64,000 bases of DNA from Gordonia sediminis. GTDB lineage: Bacteria; Actinomycetota; Actinomycetes; Mycobacteriales; Mycobacteriaceae. Made by a program: the position numbers and the translations under genes. The stretch covers positions 744,001 through 808,000 of the forward strand of contig RZUM01000002.1 of assembly GCA_004193205.1 (NCBI GenBank), in the 5' to 3' direction. Of the stretch, positions 9,677-18,030 are shown one piece after another (position 1 is the stretch's first letter; each line of letters begins with the position of its first letter). A model generated the notes under the pieces. It was not told the DNA's origin, did not search any database, and worked only from the letters and a program-made list of their open reading frames with translations.

Positions 9677-10428
9677 AGGCACGGATCATCACGGCGTGGC
9701 GGGTCTCGCTGCTGTTCATCTTCTGGAACTTCGTCAGTGCGGTCGTCTGGCTGCGGGGGAACATCCGCATCCCCGCTTGGCTGGGCAGCGACTCCCGTGA
9801 GGTGTGGGTCCGGCTGTGGACGCTGGGCTGGCTCACCTTTGTGTGGGTGCTGTTGTGGGGCACGGTCACGTGGGCGAACATCATCGGGGGTCTGGTGGTG
9901 GCGGTCGCGGTGGTGACCCTGTTGCCGCTGCCGCGGGTCCCGGTCGAGGGCCGGATCCACCCGATCGCGCTGCTGGTCATCCTCGTCCGGCTGGTGTTCG
10001 ATCTGGTCCTGTCGAGTGTGCAGGTCGCGTGGGCGGCGATCCGACCGGGCCGACCACCCATGGGCGCGGTGATCCGAGTGCGGGTGGCGATCAAATCCGA
10101 CATGGTGCTCACCCTGGCCGTGGACTACCTCAACATGGTCCCCGGCACGATGGTCGTCGAGATCGACCATCGCCGTCGGATGCTCTACGTCCACGTCTTC
10201 GACGTGCGCACCGACAAGCAGGTGCGCGCCTTCTACAAGCAGATGAAGTTCGTCGAACGCGCCTTCGTCCAGGCCTTCGAGCGGGACAGCGAATGGCACC
10301 CGAGCCCCTACCACGGCATCGATGACGACTTCCACAACGTCCGACACACCGACCGTGTGCGCGTCGCGGAACGAACCGCGGGTCCCGATGTGATTCCCGA
10401 TCAACGCCCCTCGGGAGGCAGACGATGA
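9673..10428 (+). CDS. mrpE: Mrp antiporter subunit E
   Basis: 251 aa with an N-terminal block of membrane helices followed by a soluble domain containing PGTMVVEID, typical of MnhE. The start is GTG at 9673, overlapping the mrpD stop (GTGA) and preceded by a strong GGGAGG at 9661-9666; the longer open frame upstream is out of register with mrpD and rejected. It is longer than typical MrpE (about 160 aa) because of a C-terminal hydrophilic tail. Confidence 0.92.
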   Translation: MKARIITAWRVSLLFIFWNFVSAVVWLRGNIRIPAWLGSDSREVWVRLWTLGWLTFVWVLLWGTVTWANIIGGLVVAVAVVTLLPLPRVPVEGRIHPIALLVILVRLVFDLVLSSVQVAWAAIRPGRPPMGAVIRVRVAIKSDMVLTLAVDYLNMVPGTMVVEIDHRRRMLYVHVFDVRTDKQVRAFYKQMKFVERAFVQAFERDSEWHPSPYHGIDDDFHNVRHTDRVRVAERTAGPDVIPDQRPSGGRR

Positions 10429-10688
10429 CGATTGTGTGGCTGATCGTGACCGCGCTCCTGCTGGTCTCGGCCGTACTGACGACGATCCGCGTGCTGCGCG
10501 GTCCGACGACACTGGACCGCCTCGTCGCCCTCGACACCATCGTCGCCATCTGTATGGGAGGGCTGGCCGTCTGGGCCGCCTACAGCCTGGATTCGACGGT
10601 CGTCCCGGCCATCGTCGCCCTGTCGCTGCTCAGCTTCGTCGGGTCGGCCGCCATCGCCCGTTTCCGAGTGCGGGACGACCAGACATGA
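10425..10688 (+). CDS. mrpF: Mrp antiporter subunit F
   Basis: 87 aa, three-helix membrane protein with the MnhF/PhaF core RVLRGPTTLDRLVALDTI. Starts in the mrpE stop (ATGA) and overlaps mrpG (ATGA). Small accessory subunit required for assembly of the Mrp complex in studied bacteria. Confidence 0.94.
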   Translation: MTIVWLIVTALLLVSAVLTTIRVLRGPTTLDRLVALDTIVAICMGGLAVWAAYSLDSTVVPAIVALSLLSFVGSAAIARFRVRDDQT

Positions 10689-11017
10689 TCATCGACGTCA
10701 TCTCCGCGACCCTGATGTTGCTCGGCGCGACCGCCTCGCTGACCACGTCGATCGGCCTCCTGCGGTTCCCGGACACGCTCAGCCGGATGCACGCCGCCAC
10801 CAAACCGCAGACCTTCGGTCTGTTGCTGATGCTCGCCGGGGCGATCCTGCGACTCGGAGACAGCGTCGACACCGGCATGCTGATCCTGGCGGGGCTGTTC
10901 GCCCTGACGACGGCACCGGTGATCGCCCATCGCATCGGCCGGCTGGTCTATCAGGAGCAACGCGCCCGCGACGGACTGATGTCCCGCTCGGAGATGGAAA
11001 ACCCCACTCAGGATTGA
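10685..11017 (+). CDS. mrpG: Mrp antiporter subunit G
   Basis: 110 aa; MnhG/PhaG family, with the signature GLLRFPDTLSRMHAATKPQT and three transmembrane helices. The ATG at 10685 overlaps the mrpF stop; a longer frame upstream (from 10436) is only read-through. Last gene of the mrp operon, followed after 73 bp by a strong hairpin. Confidence 0.94.
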   Translation: MIIDVISATLMLLGATASLTTSIGLLRFPDTLSRMHAATKPQTFGLLLMLAGAILRLGDSVDTGMLILAGLFALTTAPVIAHRIGRLVYQEQRARDGLMSRSEMENPTQD

Positions 11018-11090
11018 CCGAGCGTTCGTTGCATCGTTATGGGTGATGAGCCCGCCGTCAGTTCAGATCGGGAGCCGGGGTCTGCCAGAC

Positions 11091-11131
11091 TGCCGTAGAT
11101 CCGGGTCACCTGGTGACTCAGATCTACGGCA
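11091..11131. terminator. Two-tier hairpin, probable bidirectional terminator
   Basis: Perfect 11-bp outer stem (TGCCGTAGATC / GATCTACGGCA) around a second perfect 6-bp stem (GTCACC-T-GGTGAC). It lies between the ends of the convergent mrpG and ybdK-like genes. There is little T-run, as is common for actinobacterial terminators. Confidence 0.8.
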
Positions 11132-11163
11132 CTTTCGCGGCAATCAAGCGTGCTCGCTGCAGA

Positions 11164-12288
11164 TTACGACAATTCGGTGACCACCGACCGCACCACCTCA
11201 CGCAGGCTGCGCGTTTCGCGATAGACGGCGCGCTGCCTCTGGTAGCTGGCCCCTGCGGCGACGATGTCGCCGACCCGGGCGAGTTCGGTGGCACAATTCA
11301 GGTCCCGCGCGACCGGTTCGAGCCGGGTGAGGAGTTCGGCGAGATCCTCGGTGACCAACCGCTCGCGGCAGTCCGAGTCGAGGATGACGATCGCGTCCAA
11401 TCCGTATCGCGCCGCACGCCATTTGTTCTCCTGCACCAGCCAGGGAGCCATGTAGGGCAGCTCCTCCCCCGCCTCCAGCCGCCGGTCGAGATCGACGACG
11501 AGACAGTGGATCAGCGCCACCAGCGCGGACAGTTCGGTGAGATTGGTCATGCCGTCGCACACCCGCACCTCGATGGTGCCCAGATGCGGTGAGGGCCGGA
11601 TGTCCCAACGGATCTCGTTGATGTGGTCGATGATGCCGGTGGTCTTCTGGTCGGCGACGAATGCCTCGAACTCCGACCAGGTGGTGAACTGGAACGGCAG
11701 ACCCGCGGTCGGCAACTGCTGGAACATCATCGCGCGGTTGCTGGCGTAGCTGGTGTCCTGACCGGCCCACATCGGCGACGACGCGGACAGCGCCAAGAGA
11801 TGCGGGTAGTACTTCAGCAGCGAACTCAGGATCGGCAGCACCTTGTCGCGGTGACTGATCCCGACATGCACGTGGACACCCCAGATCAGCATCTGCCGAC
11901 CCCACCACTGGGTCCGTTCGATCAGTTCGGCGTAGCGATGGCCCTCGGTGAGCAGTTGCGTCGACCACTGGGCGAACGGATGGGTGCCCGCACCGTAGAG
12001 GTCGACCCCGAGTTCGTCGGTGAGGTCACGGACCGCGGCGATCGTCCCCGCGAGATCGGCCACCGCCTCGGGGGTGTCCCGGCAGATCCCGGTGACGAGC
12101 TCGACGGTGTTGCGCAGCAACTCCTTGTGGATCTTCTCGCGACGCGATGGCACCCGTTCGGACACCAGGGCGAACAGAGCGGCCGCCGAGTTCGACAGGT
12201 CCCCCGACTCCTTGTCGGTCAGCGCGAACTCCCACTCCACCCCCAGCGACGGGGTCGGAGAGCCGTCGAACTCGATCGGCGTGATCAT
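11164..12288 (-). CDS. YbdK-type carboxylate-amine ligase (glutamate--cysteine ligase 2 family)
   Basis: 374 aa. N-terminal GVEWEFALTDKESGDL and central WGRQMLIWGVHVHVG are hallmarks of the GCS2/YbdK family, ATP-dependent enzymes with weak or unproven gamma-glutamylcysteine synthetase activity. Orthologue of M. tuberculosis Rv0433 by position. Mycothiol-producing actinobacteria lack glutathione, so the physiological substrate is uncertain. The ATG at 12288 is preferred; a GTG at 12294 would add two residues. Downstream of the truncated sodC-locus lipoprotein on the same strand, 60 bp apart, and probably co-transcribed. Confidence 0.88.
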   Translation of the reverse strand: MITPIEFDGSPTPSLGVEWEFALTDKESGDLSNSAAALFALVSERVPSRREKIHKELLRNTVELVTGICRDTPEAVADLAGTIAAVRDLTDELGVDLYGAGTHPFAQWSTQLLTEGHRYAELIERTQWWGRQMLIWGVHVHVGISHRDKVLPILSSLLKYYPHLLALSASSPMWAGQDTSYASNRAMMFQQLPTAGLPFQFTTWSEFEAFVADQKTTGIIDHINEIRWDIRPSPHLGTIEVRVCDGMTNLTELSALVALIHCLVVDLDRRLEAGEELPYMAPWLVQENKWRAARYGLDAIVILDSDCRERLVTEDLAELLTRLEPVARDLNCATELARVGDIVAAGASYQRQRAVYRETRSLREVVRSVVTELS

Positions 12289-12348
12289 GACCACGGATCA
12301 CCACGGCGACATGTCATGCGCCGCCTCGATGACCTCATCGACACCAGA

Positions 12349-12687
12349 TCACGGCTGGGCGGGTTCAGACACCGGCGCACTTTCGGTCGTCGATGCCGCA
12401 GCGCTCTCCGATGCCGACTCCGGAGTGCTCTCCATCGACGCCGAGGCGCTCTCGGCTGCCGTCTCCGCATTGTGGTAGGCCTCGCCGACCTCCGGGAGCT
12501 CCGGCACCTGGTTGCCCGTGATCACCGACGGGGTCGTGCCGGGGACGTCGCTGGGCGGCTCGTTGGGCGTGCACGCGGCTACCGCCGCACCGATGATGCC
12601 CGCCGCGGCGAACACGGTCAGCGCACGTCGAGCGGTCCGGCCTTTCGATCCGGTGGCGGTCGAGGCGTTGGTCGAACTGACGGTCAT
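12349..12687 (-). CDS. Lipoprotein at the sodC locus, lacking the superoxide dismutase domain
   Basis: 112 aa. Signal sequence with lipobox-like AVAAC (Cys at about 39) and a linker PSDVPGTTPSVITG resembling, from memory, the linker of mycobacterial SodC. After residue 75 only a Ser/Ala/Glu-rich low-complexity tail follows and the frame stops: no His-rich copper/zinc site is present here or in the next 60 bp. In M. tuberculosis sodC (Rv0432) sits exactly here between Rv0431 and Rv0433. Either a remnant that kept its export signal or a distinct lipoprotein. Surface-anchored if processed. Confidence 0.7.
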   Translation of the reverse strand: MTVSSTNASTATGSKGRTARRALTVFAAAGIIGAAVAACTPNEPPSDVPGTTPSVITGNQVPELPEVGEAYHNAETAAESASASMESTPESASESAAASTTESAPVSEPAQP

Positions 12688-12753
12688 GTCACTCCTTGCG
12701 ATCTGAACGGGCCGGTTGTTGTGGTGCGGACTCGGGCGCCTCGGCGCGGTCGG

Positions 12754-13227
12754 TCATCGTGACACCACGATGACCGGGATGCCGGTGGAGCATCGGGTGA
12801 ACGAGGACGGGCGGGGATCGACACTCGCGCCGCCGAGTGCCTCGGCAACCGCTTCGGCCTGCGTCTTCTGGTCGTCGTCATAGAAGACGGTGTTCTCGGT
12901 GATCGACGATGTGGACAGGTTGCCGGGGTCGGCGGTCTCGAATCCCTGGGCCTTCAGTTCGTCGGTGATGTCGCCCGCGAGCCCGGCGATCGTCCCGGCG
13001 TTGTAGACACACACCCGCGCTTTGACGGCCGATGCGGTCGCCGACGTACTTGGCGCGGCGGTGGTCGCCACCTGCCGTTGGGCCGCCTCGAGGCCCTTCT
13101 CGGGGTCGTCCCCGGAGGTCGCCGCGGAATGCCAGCCGAGACCGACGAAGACGATGGCGACCGCCAACAACAACATGGCACCGGCCCGCAACGGCAGGCG
13201 GCTCGGTTCGCGATCAGGATTCATCAC
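12754..13227 (-). CDS. LytR C-terminal domain protein (Rv0431-like)
   Basis: 157 aa. A short cytoplasmic N-terminus and one transmembrane helix (LRAGAMLLLAVAIVFVGLGW) are followed by an Ala/Thr-rich linker and a LytR_C domain (VCVYNAGTIAGLAGDITDEL, then GFETADPGN). LytR_C domains are found at the cell wall, but their role is not established. M. tuberculosis Rv0431 (tuberculin-related peptide) occupies the same place. Two adjacent ATG codons (13227, 13224) are possible starts. Same strand as DUF3263 upstream. Confidence 0.85.
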   Translation of the reverse strand: MMNPDREPSRLPLRAGAMLLLAVAIVFVGLGWHSAATSGDDPEKGLEAAQRQVATTAAPSTSATASAVKARVCVYNAGTIAGLAGDITDELKAQGFETADPGNLSTSSITENTVFYDDDQKTQAEAVAEALGGASVDPRPSSFTRCSTGIPVIVVSR

Positions 13228-13282
13228 CGAGAACCTTAGCTCACGCCGGCCGATCGGCCGGTCGAGGTGGCCCCGCGGTCAC

Positions 13283-13660
13283 CTACGTGATCTCGAAGCC
13301 CAGACGCCGTGCCGCACGCGCCTTCTGCCGGGACGCGCGGAGCCGGCGGAGCCGCTTGACCAGCATCGGATCCGCCGCCAGCGCCTCGGGCCGATCGACG
13401 AGCGCGTTGAGCACCTGGTAGTACCGCGTCGCGGACAGACCGAAGAGTTCCTTGATCGCTTCTTCCTTGGCGCCGGCGTACTTCCACCACTGCCGTTCGA
13501 ACGCCAGGATGTCGTGCTCGCGACGGGACAGTCCGTCGGGCCCGACCTCATGGGGGTCGGCGGCATCGGTGGTGTGGTCAACGGCGGCGTCGGTACGTGT
13601 GGGGTCTGCGGGTGTGGGTTGATCGCCCTGCTTCTGGCTTCGCGCAGCTGCGCCGTCCAT
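13283..13660 (-). CDS. DUF3263 protein
   Basis: 125 aa; orthologue of Rv0430 by sequence pattern and position. The domain is about 45-120 ([42 protein letters not shown]), a helix-turn-helix-like fold conserved in actinobacteria and of unknown function; DNA binding is plausible. A variable Asp/Thr-rich N-terminus precedes it. Probably the first gene of the leftward unit DUF3263, LytR_C, lipoprotein, YbdK. Divergent from def. Confidence 0.87.
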   Translation of the reverse strand: MDGAAARSQKQGDQPTPADPTRTDAAVDHTTDAADPHEVGPDGLSRREHDILAFERQWWKYAGAKEEAIKELFGLSATRYYQVLNALVDRPEALAADPMLVKRLRRLRASRQKARAARRLGFEIT

Positions 13661-13880
13661 CTCGCTCCCTCAAGATCGCCTCGTGCACATCACATCGCCG
13701 CCATGTTCGCCGACCAGTCCGGTCCGATCAACCGGTGAACTCTGGGGCCGGATTCGTGTCGGCGAACGAATCACAGCAATGTGGTTCGGTGATCATCTAA
13801 CCACGATCGGAGAGCCGGTTCGCGGTGTGACTCGCCATGACTCGCAGGCTCGCCCGACGCCGCTCGGTAATCTGTGGCGC
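13661..13880. other. Intergenic region between DUF3263 and def
   Basis: 220 bp divergent intergenic region. A TAATCT hexamer at 13868-13873 lies 7 nt before the def ATG, which would make the def mRNA leaderless; no matching -35 is evident. Nothing else recognisable. Confidence 0.4.
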
Positions 13881-14492
13881 ATGGCAATTCTCCCGATCTG
13901 CATCGTCGGCGAACCCGTCCTGCACCATCCGACGGAACTCGTCGAACTCGATGCGCAGCGCCGCCCGGCGGCCGATGTCGTGACGCTCCTCGACGACATG
14001 TACGAGACCATGGACGCGGCGCATGGGGTCGGGCTTGCCGCCAACCAGGTCGGCGTCGGCAAGCGGTTGTTCGTCTACGACTGCCCCGACGGCGAGCGCT
14101 TCGAGGCCCGCCGGCGGCGTGGCGAGGTGATCAACCCAGTCCTGGAGACCTCCGAGATCCCGGAAACGATGCCCGACCCCGACGACAACGACGAGGGGTG
14201 TCTGTCGGTCCCGGGAGAGCAGTTCCCGACCGGGCGCGCAGACTGGGCGCGGGTTACCGGCGTCGACCGCAACGGCGACGAGGTTGTCATCGAGGGTAAC
14301 GGGTTCTTCGCCCGCATGCTGCAGCACGAGGTGGGTCATCTCGATGGGTTCCTCTATGTTGACGTGCTGGTCGGCCGCAATGCCCGGGCCGCCAAGAAGG
14401 CGATCAAACGCAACGGCTGGGGAACCCCGGGACTGACGTGGACGCCCGGCGAGGTCACCGACCCGTTCGGTCACGACGACGACGACGACTGA
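13881..14492 (+). CDS. def: Peptide deformylase
   Basis: 203 aa metalloenzyme removing the N-formyl group from nascent proteins. All three motifs are intact: GVGLAANQ (49-56), EGCLS (105-109, metal-ligand Cys107) and QHEVGH (148-153, ligands His149 and His153, catalytic Glu150). The start is the ATG at 13881, giving a length close to mycobacterial Def (197 aa); in-frame ATGs further upstream would add a stretch unlike the family. The Asp-rich tail ends 6 bp before the next gene. Same order as Rv0429c-Rv0428c. Confidence 0.95.
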   Translation: MAILPICIVGEPVLHHPTELVELDAQRRPAADVVTLLDDMYETMDAAHGVGLAANQVGVGKRLFVYDCPDGERFEARRRRGEVINPVLETSEIPETMPDPDDNDEGCLSVPGEQFPTGRADWARVTGVDRNGDEVVIEGNGFFARMLQHEVGHLDGFLYVDVLVGRNARAAKKAIKRNGWGTPGLTWTPGEVTDPFGHDDDDD

Positions 14493-14497
14493 ACCCG

Positions 14498-15466
14498 GTG
14501 ACCGATCGCCTGCCCTTCATCGGCGACCGCGTCGTCGTCCGCTACCGGCTCGGCAACCGGACACCCGCCGACTGGCGCGGTAACCCGACCGCGACGCTGT
14601 CGGACGTCACGGGTCTGCTCGTCGACGACGGCGATCCGCTCGTGGTCGACCGCGACGGCACCCGCGAGGCGGTCCCCCGTACCGCGATCTCCTCGATTCG
14701 CATCTTGTCGCGGGTGACGGTGCGCAACTCGCAGATCCGCGCGCTGGAAGGCGCCGCCGCGGCCGCGTGGCCGGGGGTGGAGTCGACCATCGTCGCCGGT
14801 TGGCTGCTGCGCTCCGGCCGCGGATTCACGCGGCGCGCCAACTCGGCGATCCCGCTGGAGTTCGGTGCGCGCGCCGACGCTGCGACTCTCGGCGAGATCC
14901 GGGCCTGGTATCGCGAGCGCGGCCTGCCGATGCTGGTGGCGCTGCCCGACCGGCTCGTGCCCGCCGGGCAGATCACGGGCCGGCCGGTGAGCGGCGAGAT
15001 CGATGTCCTCGTCCGCGACGTCGACGGGTTCCCCGCGGCCGCCGACCCGGCGGTCGGATTGGCTACCGCGCCGACGCCGGCCTGGCTGCGCGCCTACCGT
15101 GGCCCTGAGGTCGACGTCGACACCGCGACCGCGGTCGTGAGCGCGTCGCGGGGTCCGGTGACCTTCGCAGCCGTCGAGGACGACACCGCCGAGCTCGGTG
15201 GGCCCCGCTCGATCGGCCGCGGGTCGGTGACCGCGGCCGAAGACGGCACCCGGTGGCTGGGTCTGACCGCGATCTGGACGCATCCGGCACGGCGCCGCTC
15301 GGGTCTGGCCGGCGCCGTGCTGTCCACCCTGGTCGCCTGGGGGATCGACGAGGGCGCCGAGCGTATCTACGTGCAGGTCGAGGGGGACAACCGGGTCGCC
15401 GGGAACTGGTATCGCGCACTCGGTTTCGGCCTGCATCACACCGCCCGCTACCTCGAGATCGGGTGA
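14498..15466 (+). CDS. GNAT-family N-acetyltransferase (Rv0428c-type)
   Basis: 322 aa. The N-terminal ~75 residues form a small beta domain (FIGDRVVVRYRL, LVVDRDGTREAVPRTAISSI). The C-terminal GNAT domain has WLGLTAIWTHPARRRSGLAGAVLS (acetyl-CoA pyrophosphate loop) and the closing NRVAGNWYRALGF. The GTG at 14498 is taken as the start because it lies 6 bp after the def stop. Substrate unknown. The def-GNAT-xthA order is conserved in mycobacteria, here interrupted before xthA by two extra genes. Confidence 0.85.
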   Translation: MTDRLPFIGDRVVVRYRLGNRTPADWRGNPTATLSDVTGLLVDDGDPLVVDRDGTREAVPRTAISSIRILSRVTVRNSQIRALEGAAAAAWPGVESTIVAGWLLRSGRGFTRRANSAIPLEFGARADAATLGEIRAWYRERGLPMLVALPDRLVPAGQITGRPVSGEIDVLVRDVDGFPAAADPAVGLATAPTPAWLRAYRGPEVDVDTATAVVSASRGPVTFAAVEDDTAELGGPRSIGRGSVTAAEDGTRWLGLTAIWTHPARRRSGLAGAVLSTLVAWGIDEGAERIYVQVEGDNRVAGNWYRALGFGLHHTARYLEIG

Positions 15467-15473
15467 GGGATCC

Positions 15474-15971
15474 GTGACGCACCCCACCGGACCCACCCGA
15501 CGACCCACCCGACGACCCACCCGACGACGAGGCCCGATCGTCTCCGGTCTCTCGGTGGTGGCGATCCTTGTCGTCATCGCGATCGGCTGGTTCATCGGCG
15601 GCGGTGCCGACGACGGCGCGGCGTCGACCACCACGGAGAGCAGCACAGCGACCGCGACGACGACCACCGCGACCACCGCGAAGGTGCCGGCCCGGGTGAC
15701 GCGCACCCTGGCCCTGATCGACGCCGGCGAATGGCCGGAGGCGGCGAACGCACCCGGAACGCAGGGCGGCAACGTCTTCCGCAACAACGAAGGCCTGCTC
15801 CCCGCGACCGACGGGAACGGCGAACGCATCTCCTATCAGGAGTGGGACGTCAACCCGAAGGAGCCCGGGCAGAGCCGCGACGCCGAACGGATCGTCACCG
15901 GCAGCGACGGCACCGCGTGGTACACCGATGACCACTATCGATCCTTCGTGATGATCCGGGGGCCGAGTTGA
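15474..15971 (+). CDS. Membrane-anchored or secreted guanyl-specific ribonuclease (RNase Sa/barnase family)
   Basis: 165 aa. A basic N-terminus with three TRRP-like repeats leads to one hydrophobic helix (about 23-42), a Ser/Thr linker (50-70) and a ribonuclease domain. The domain aligns by eye with Streptomyces RNase Sa: NVFRNNEGLLP, YQEWDV, RIVTG, YTDDHYRSF. Catalytic residues are in place: Glu123, Arg135, Arg139 and His154. Starts with GTG at 15474, behind GAGGGA. It overlaps the barstar-like gene by TTGA, so toxin and inhibitor would be made together. The enzyme is likely active outside the membrane, by release or while anchored. Confidence 0.88.
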   Translation: MTHPTGPTRRPTRRPTRRRGPIVSGLSVVAILVVIAIGWFIGGGADDGAASTTTESSTATATTTTATTAKVPARVTRTLALIDAGEWPEAANAPGTQGGNVFRNNEGLLPATDGNGERISYQEWDVNPKEPGQSRDAERIVTGSDGTAWYTDDHYRSFVMIRGPS

Positions 15972-16480
15972 CGAACACATCCATGGGTGCGCCGATGCCG
16001 ATGTCGCAGTTCCTGTCCGCGGCGGGCGGTCACGGATGTGTCGTCGGGGTGCGTCTCGGCGACGACGCCCCGGCGCTGCCCGCCGGGGTCCGTCGGGTCG
16101 TCGTCGATGCCACCGAGATGCCCACCATGGCGGCGCTGTTCGACGAATTCGCCCGGGCCTGGGGGTTCCCGGGCCATTTCGGGCGCAACAAGGACGCCTT
16201 CGACGACTGCATGCGTGATCTCGCCGCTGACGTCGCCGACGGACACGAACCCTCCGCGTACGTCACCGTCATCGTCAACGCGGAGCGCCTGCTGCGCGAC
16301 GACCCGGACGAACTGCGGTGGTTCGCGTCGTCGCTCGGGTTCTACCGGGATCACTATCGCGACATCGCCCGTCCGCCGGCGATCTTCGCGGCGATCCTGG
16401 TGACCACCCCCGCCCTGGCCGGGGGCGTCGAGACGCGTTGGCGCCGTGCCGGTTCACCCGTCGCGTCAGTCGAGGCCTGA
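15968..16480 (+). CDS. Barstar-family ribonuclease inhibitor
   Basis: About 170 aa. The barstar core is around 68-85: FPGHFGRNKDAFDDC, matching the helix of barstar that plugs the barnase active site, with Asp76 and Asp80 in the positions of barstar Asp35 and Asp39. No signal peptide, as expected for a cytoplasmic immunity protein. Start is TTG at 15968 overlapping the RNase stop; in-frame ATGs at 15983 and just after are alternatives. It ends 1 bp before the xthA start. The pair is inserted between the GNAT gene and xthA, neighbours in M. tuberculosis. Confidence 0.87.
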   Translation: MTNTSMGAPMPMSQFLSAAGGHGCVVGVRLGDDAPALPAGVRRVVVDATEMPTMAALFDEFARAWGFPGHFGRNKDAFDDCMRDLAADVADGHEPSAYVTVIVNAERLLRDDPDELRWFASSLGFYRDHYRDIARPPAIFAAILVTTPALAGGVETRWRRAGSPVASVEA

Positions 16481-16481
16481 C

Positions 16482-17267
16482 ATGCGGATCGCCACCTGGA
16501 ATGTGAATTCGATCCGCGCGCGGTCGGAGTTCGTGGTCGCGTGGATGGAACGCAACGACATCGACGTCCTGGCAATGCAGGAGACCAAATGCCGCGACGA
16601 CGAGTTCCCGCTGATGAGTTTCCTGGCGTCGGGTTATGACGTCGCCCATCTCGGTGACGGCGGCTTCAACGGCGTTGCAGTCGCCTCGCGGATCGGCCTC
16701 GAGGAGGTCGAATGCGGCTTCGAGGGGCAGCCCGCGTTCGGTGTCGGGGATGTGACTCCCCGGCGTGAGGCGCGGGCGATCTCCGCAGTGTGCGGCGGCG
16801 TGCGGGTGTGGAGCCTCTATGTGCCGAACGGTCGTGCCCTCGACGATCCGCACTACCGCTACAAACTCGAGTGGCTGACCGCGCTGCGTGACATCGGGGC
16901 GCTGTGGCTCGCGCACGATCCGGCCGCGCAGATCGTGCTCGCCGGCGACTGGAACGTGATCGGGACCGACGACGACGTCTGGGATGTCACGCACTTCGCC
17001 GGGAGGACCCACGTCTCCGAGGCCGAACGTGCCGCTCTGGGTGCGATCCGTGACGCCGGATTCCGCGATTCGGCGCTGCCGTACGCCGACGGGTACACGT
17101 TCTGGGATTACCAGCAGCTGCGGTTTGCGCGCGACGAGGGGATGCGCATCGACCTGCTGATGTGTTCCCCCGCATTCGACGACCGCGTGCTCGGCGCATT
17201 TGTCGACCGGGAGGCGCGCAAACCCAAGGGGGCCAGCGACCACGCGCCCGTCGTGCTGGAGTTATGA
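16482..17267 (+). CDS. xthA: Exodeoxyribonuclease III
   Basis: 261 aa. Exonuclease/endonuclease/phosphatase fold enzyme for AP-site cleavage and 3' end trimming in base-excision repair. Motifs visible: MRIATWNVNSIRAR with metal-site Asn, QETK (Glu about 33), LYVPNG, GDWNV and the C-terminal GASDHAPV with catalytic Asp-His. The ATG at 16482 begins the conserved N-terminus. M. tuberculosis counterpart: Rv0427c. Confidence 0.95.
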   Translation: MRIATWNVNSIRARSEFVVAWMERNDIDVLAMQETKCRDDEFPLMSFLASGYDVAHLGDGGFNGVAVASRIGLEEVECGFEGQPAFGVGDVTPRREARAISAVCGGVRVWSLYVPNGRALDDPHYRYKLEWLTALRDIGALWLAHDPAAQIVLAGDWNVIGTDDDVWDVTHFAGRTHVSEAERAALGAIRDAGFRDSALPYADGYTFWDYQQLRFARDEGMRIDLLMCSPAFDDRVLGAFVDREARKPKGASDHAPVVLEL

Positions 17268-17288
17268 CCGCCCGGACGAGACGGACCG

Positions 17289-18026
17289 TCAGTACAGCAG
17301 CGGCCCGAGCCCGGCGGCCAACGTCCGGCACCGCGGGGCGAGCTCGGTGAGCACCTCGATCCGCGACGCGACACCGGTGACCATCACCGCTCCCCGCACC
17401 CGGCCCGTCACGTCGAACACCGGCACCGCGACGCTGGCCTGTTCGGCGACGAGTTCACCGACGTCGCAGGCGAGGTCGGTACGGCGCACCTCGTCGATCT
17501 CGGCCGCCAGCGTCGCGAGGTCGACGACGGTGTACGCGGTCAGCGCCGGCAACGGCGGACGCACGATCTCCCGCCACCGCGACATCGACGCCAGCAGCAG
17601 CTTGCCCGCCGACGACGCGTGCGGGCAGCGCATGAGCTCCCGCTCGCCGTAGAAGGGGTGGTCGGGGTCGGCGTCGAGCAGCCGCACCGACGTCGGACGT
17701 AAGTAGACGATGTGCACCCCGAACCGCACGCTCGCCCGGAAGTCCTCGATGAGTTCGGCGGCCTGGGCGTTCACCACCGGTGTCGTGGCGGCCTCCACCA
17801 TCGACGCCAGGCGTGCCCCGAGCGCGAACCCGCGCAGATCCGCCGTCCGCACCAGGTACTCCTCGGCGACCAACGAGTTCAGCAGCCGATACGTGGTCGC
17901 CGGGGGCACCCCGAGTCGTTCCGCGATCTCCTTGGCGGTGGTACCGATACCCATGTCCGCGACGACCTCGATGATCTGCAGCGACCGCGCCACCGCGTCC
18001 GGCCGCTCTCCCCTGCCTATCGCCAT
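17289..18026 (-). CDS. IclR-family transcriptional regulator
   Basis: 245 aa. Winged helix-turn-helix at about 10-65 (AVARSLQIIEVVADMG, AKEIAERLGVPPATTYRLLNSLVAEEYL) followed by an IclR effector domain with conserved RCPHASSAGKLLLA. It sits 4 bp after the permease gene on the same strand and next to the divergent ethanolamine operon, so it may control either. The inducer is unknown. Confidence 0.88.
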   Translation of the reverse strand: MAIGRGERPDAVARSLQIIEVVADMGIGTTAKEIAERLGVPPATTYRLLNSLVAEEYLVRTADLRGFALGARLASMVEAATTPVVNAQAAELIEDFRASVRFGVHIVYLRPTSVRLLDADPDHPFYGERELMRCPHASSAGKLLLASMSRWREIVRPPLPALTAYTVVDLATLAAEIDEVRRTDLACDVGELVAEQASVAVPVFDVTGRVRGAVMVTGVASRIEVLTELAPRCRTLAAGLGPLLY

Positions 18027-18030
18027 CGCG

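Noticed and set aside
8219-9682. 487-codon minus-strand frame opposite mrpD
   Set aside because: Arg/His/Gln-rich antisense frame; mrpD is certain.
11018-11040. ACCGAGCGTTCGTT after mrpG as a TetR-type operator
   Set aside because: It is an imperfect dyad directly after a stop codon, between convergent genes, where no promoter is expected.
12754-13227. LytR_C protein as a full LytR-CpsA-Psr wall-polymer ligase
   Set aside because: Only the short C-terminal LytR_C domain is present; the catalytic LCP domain is missing.
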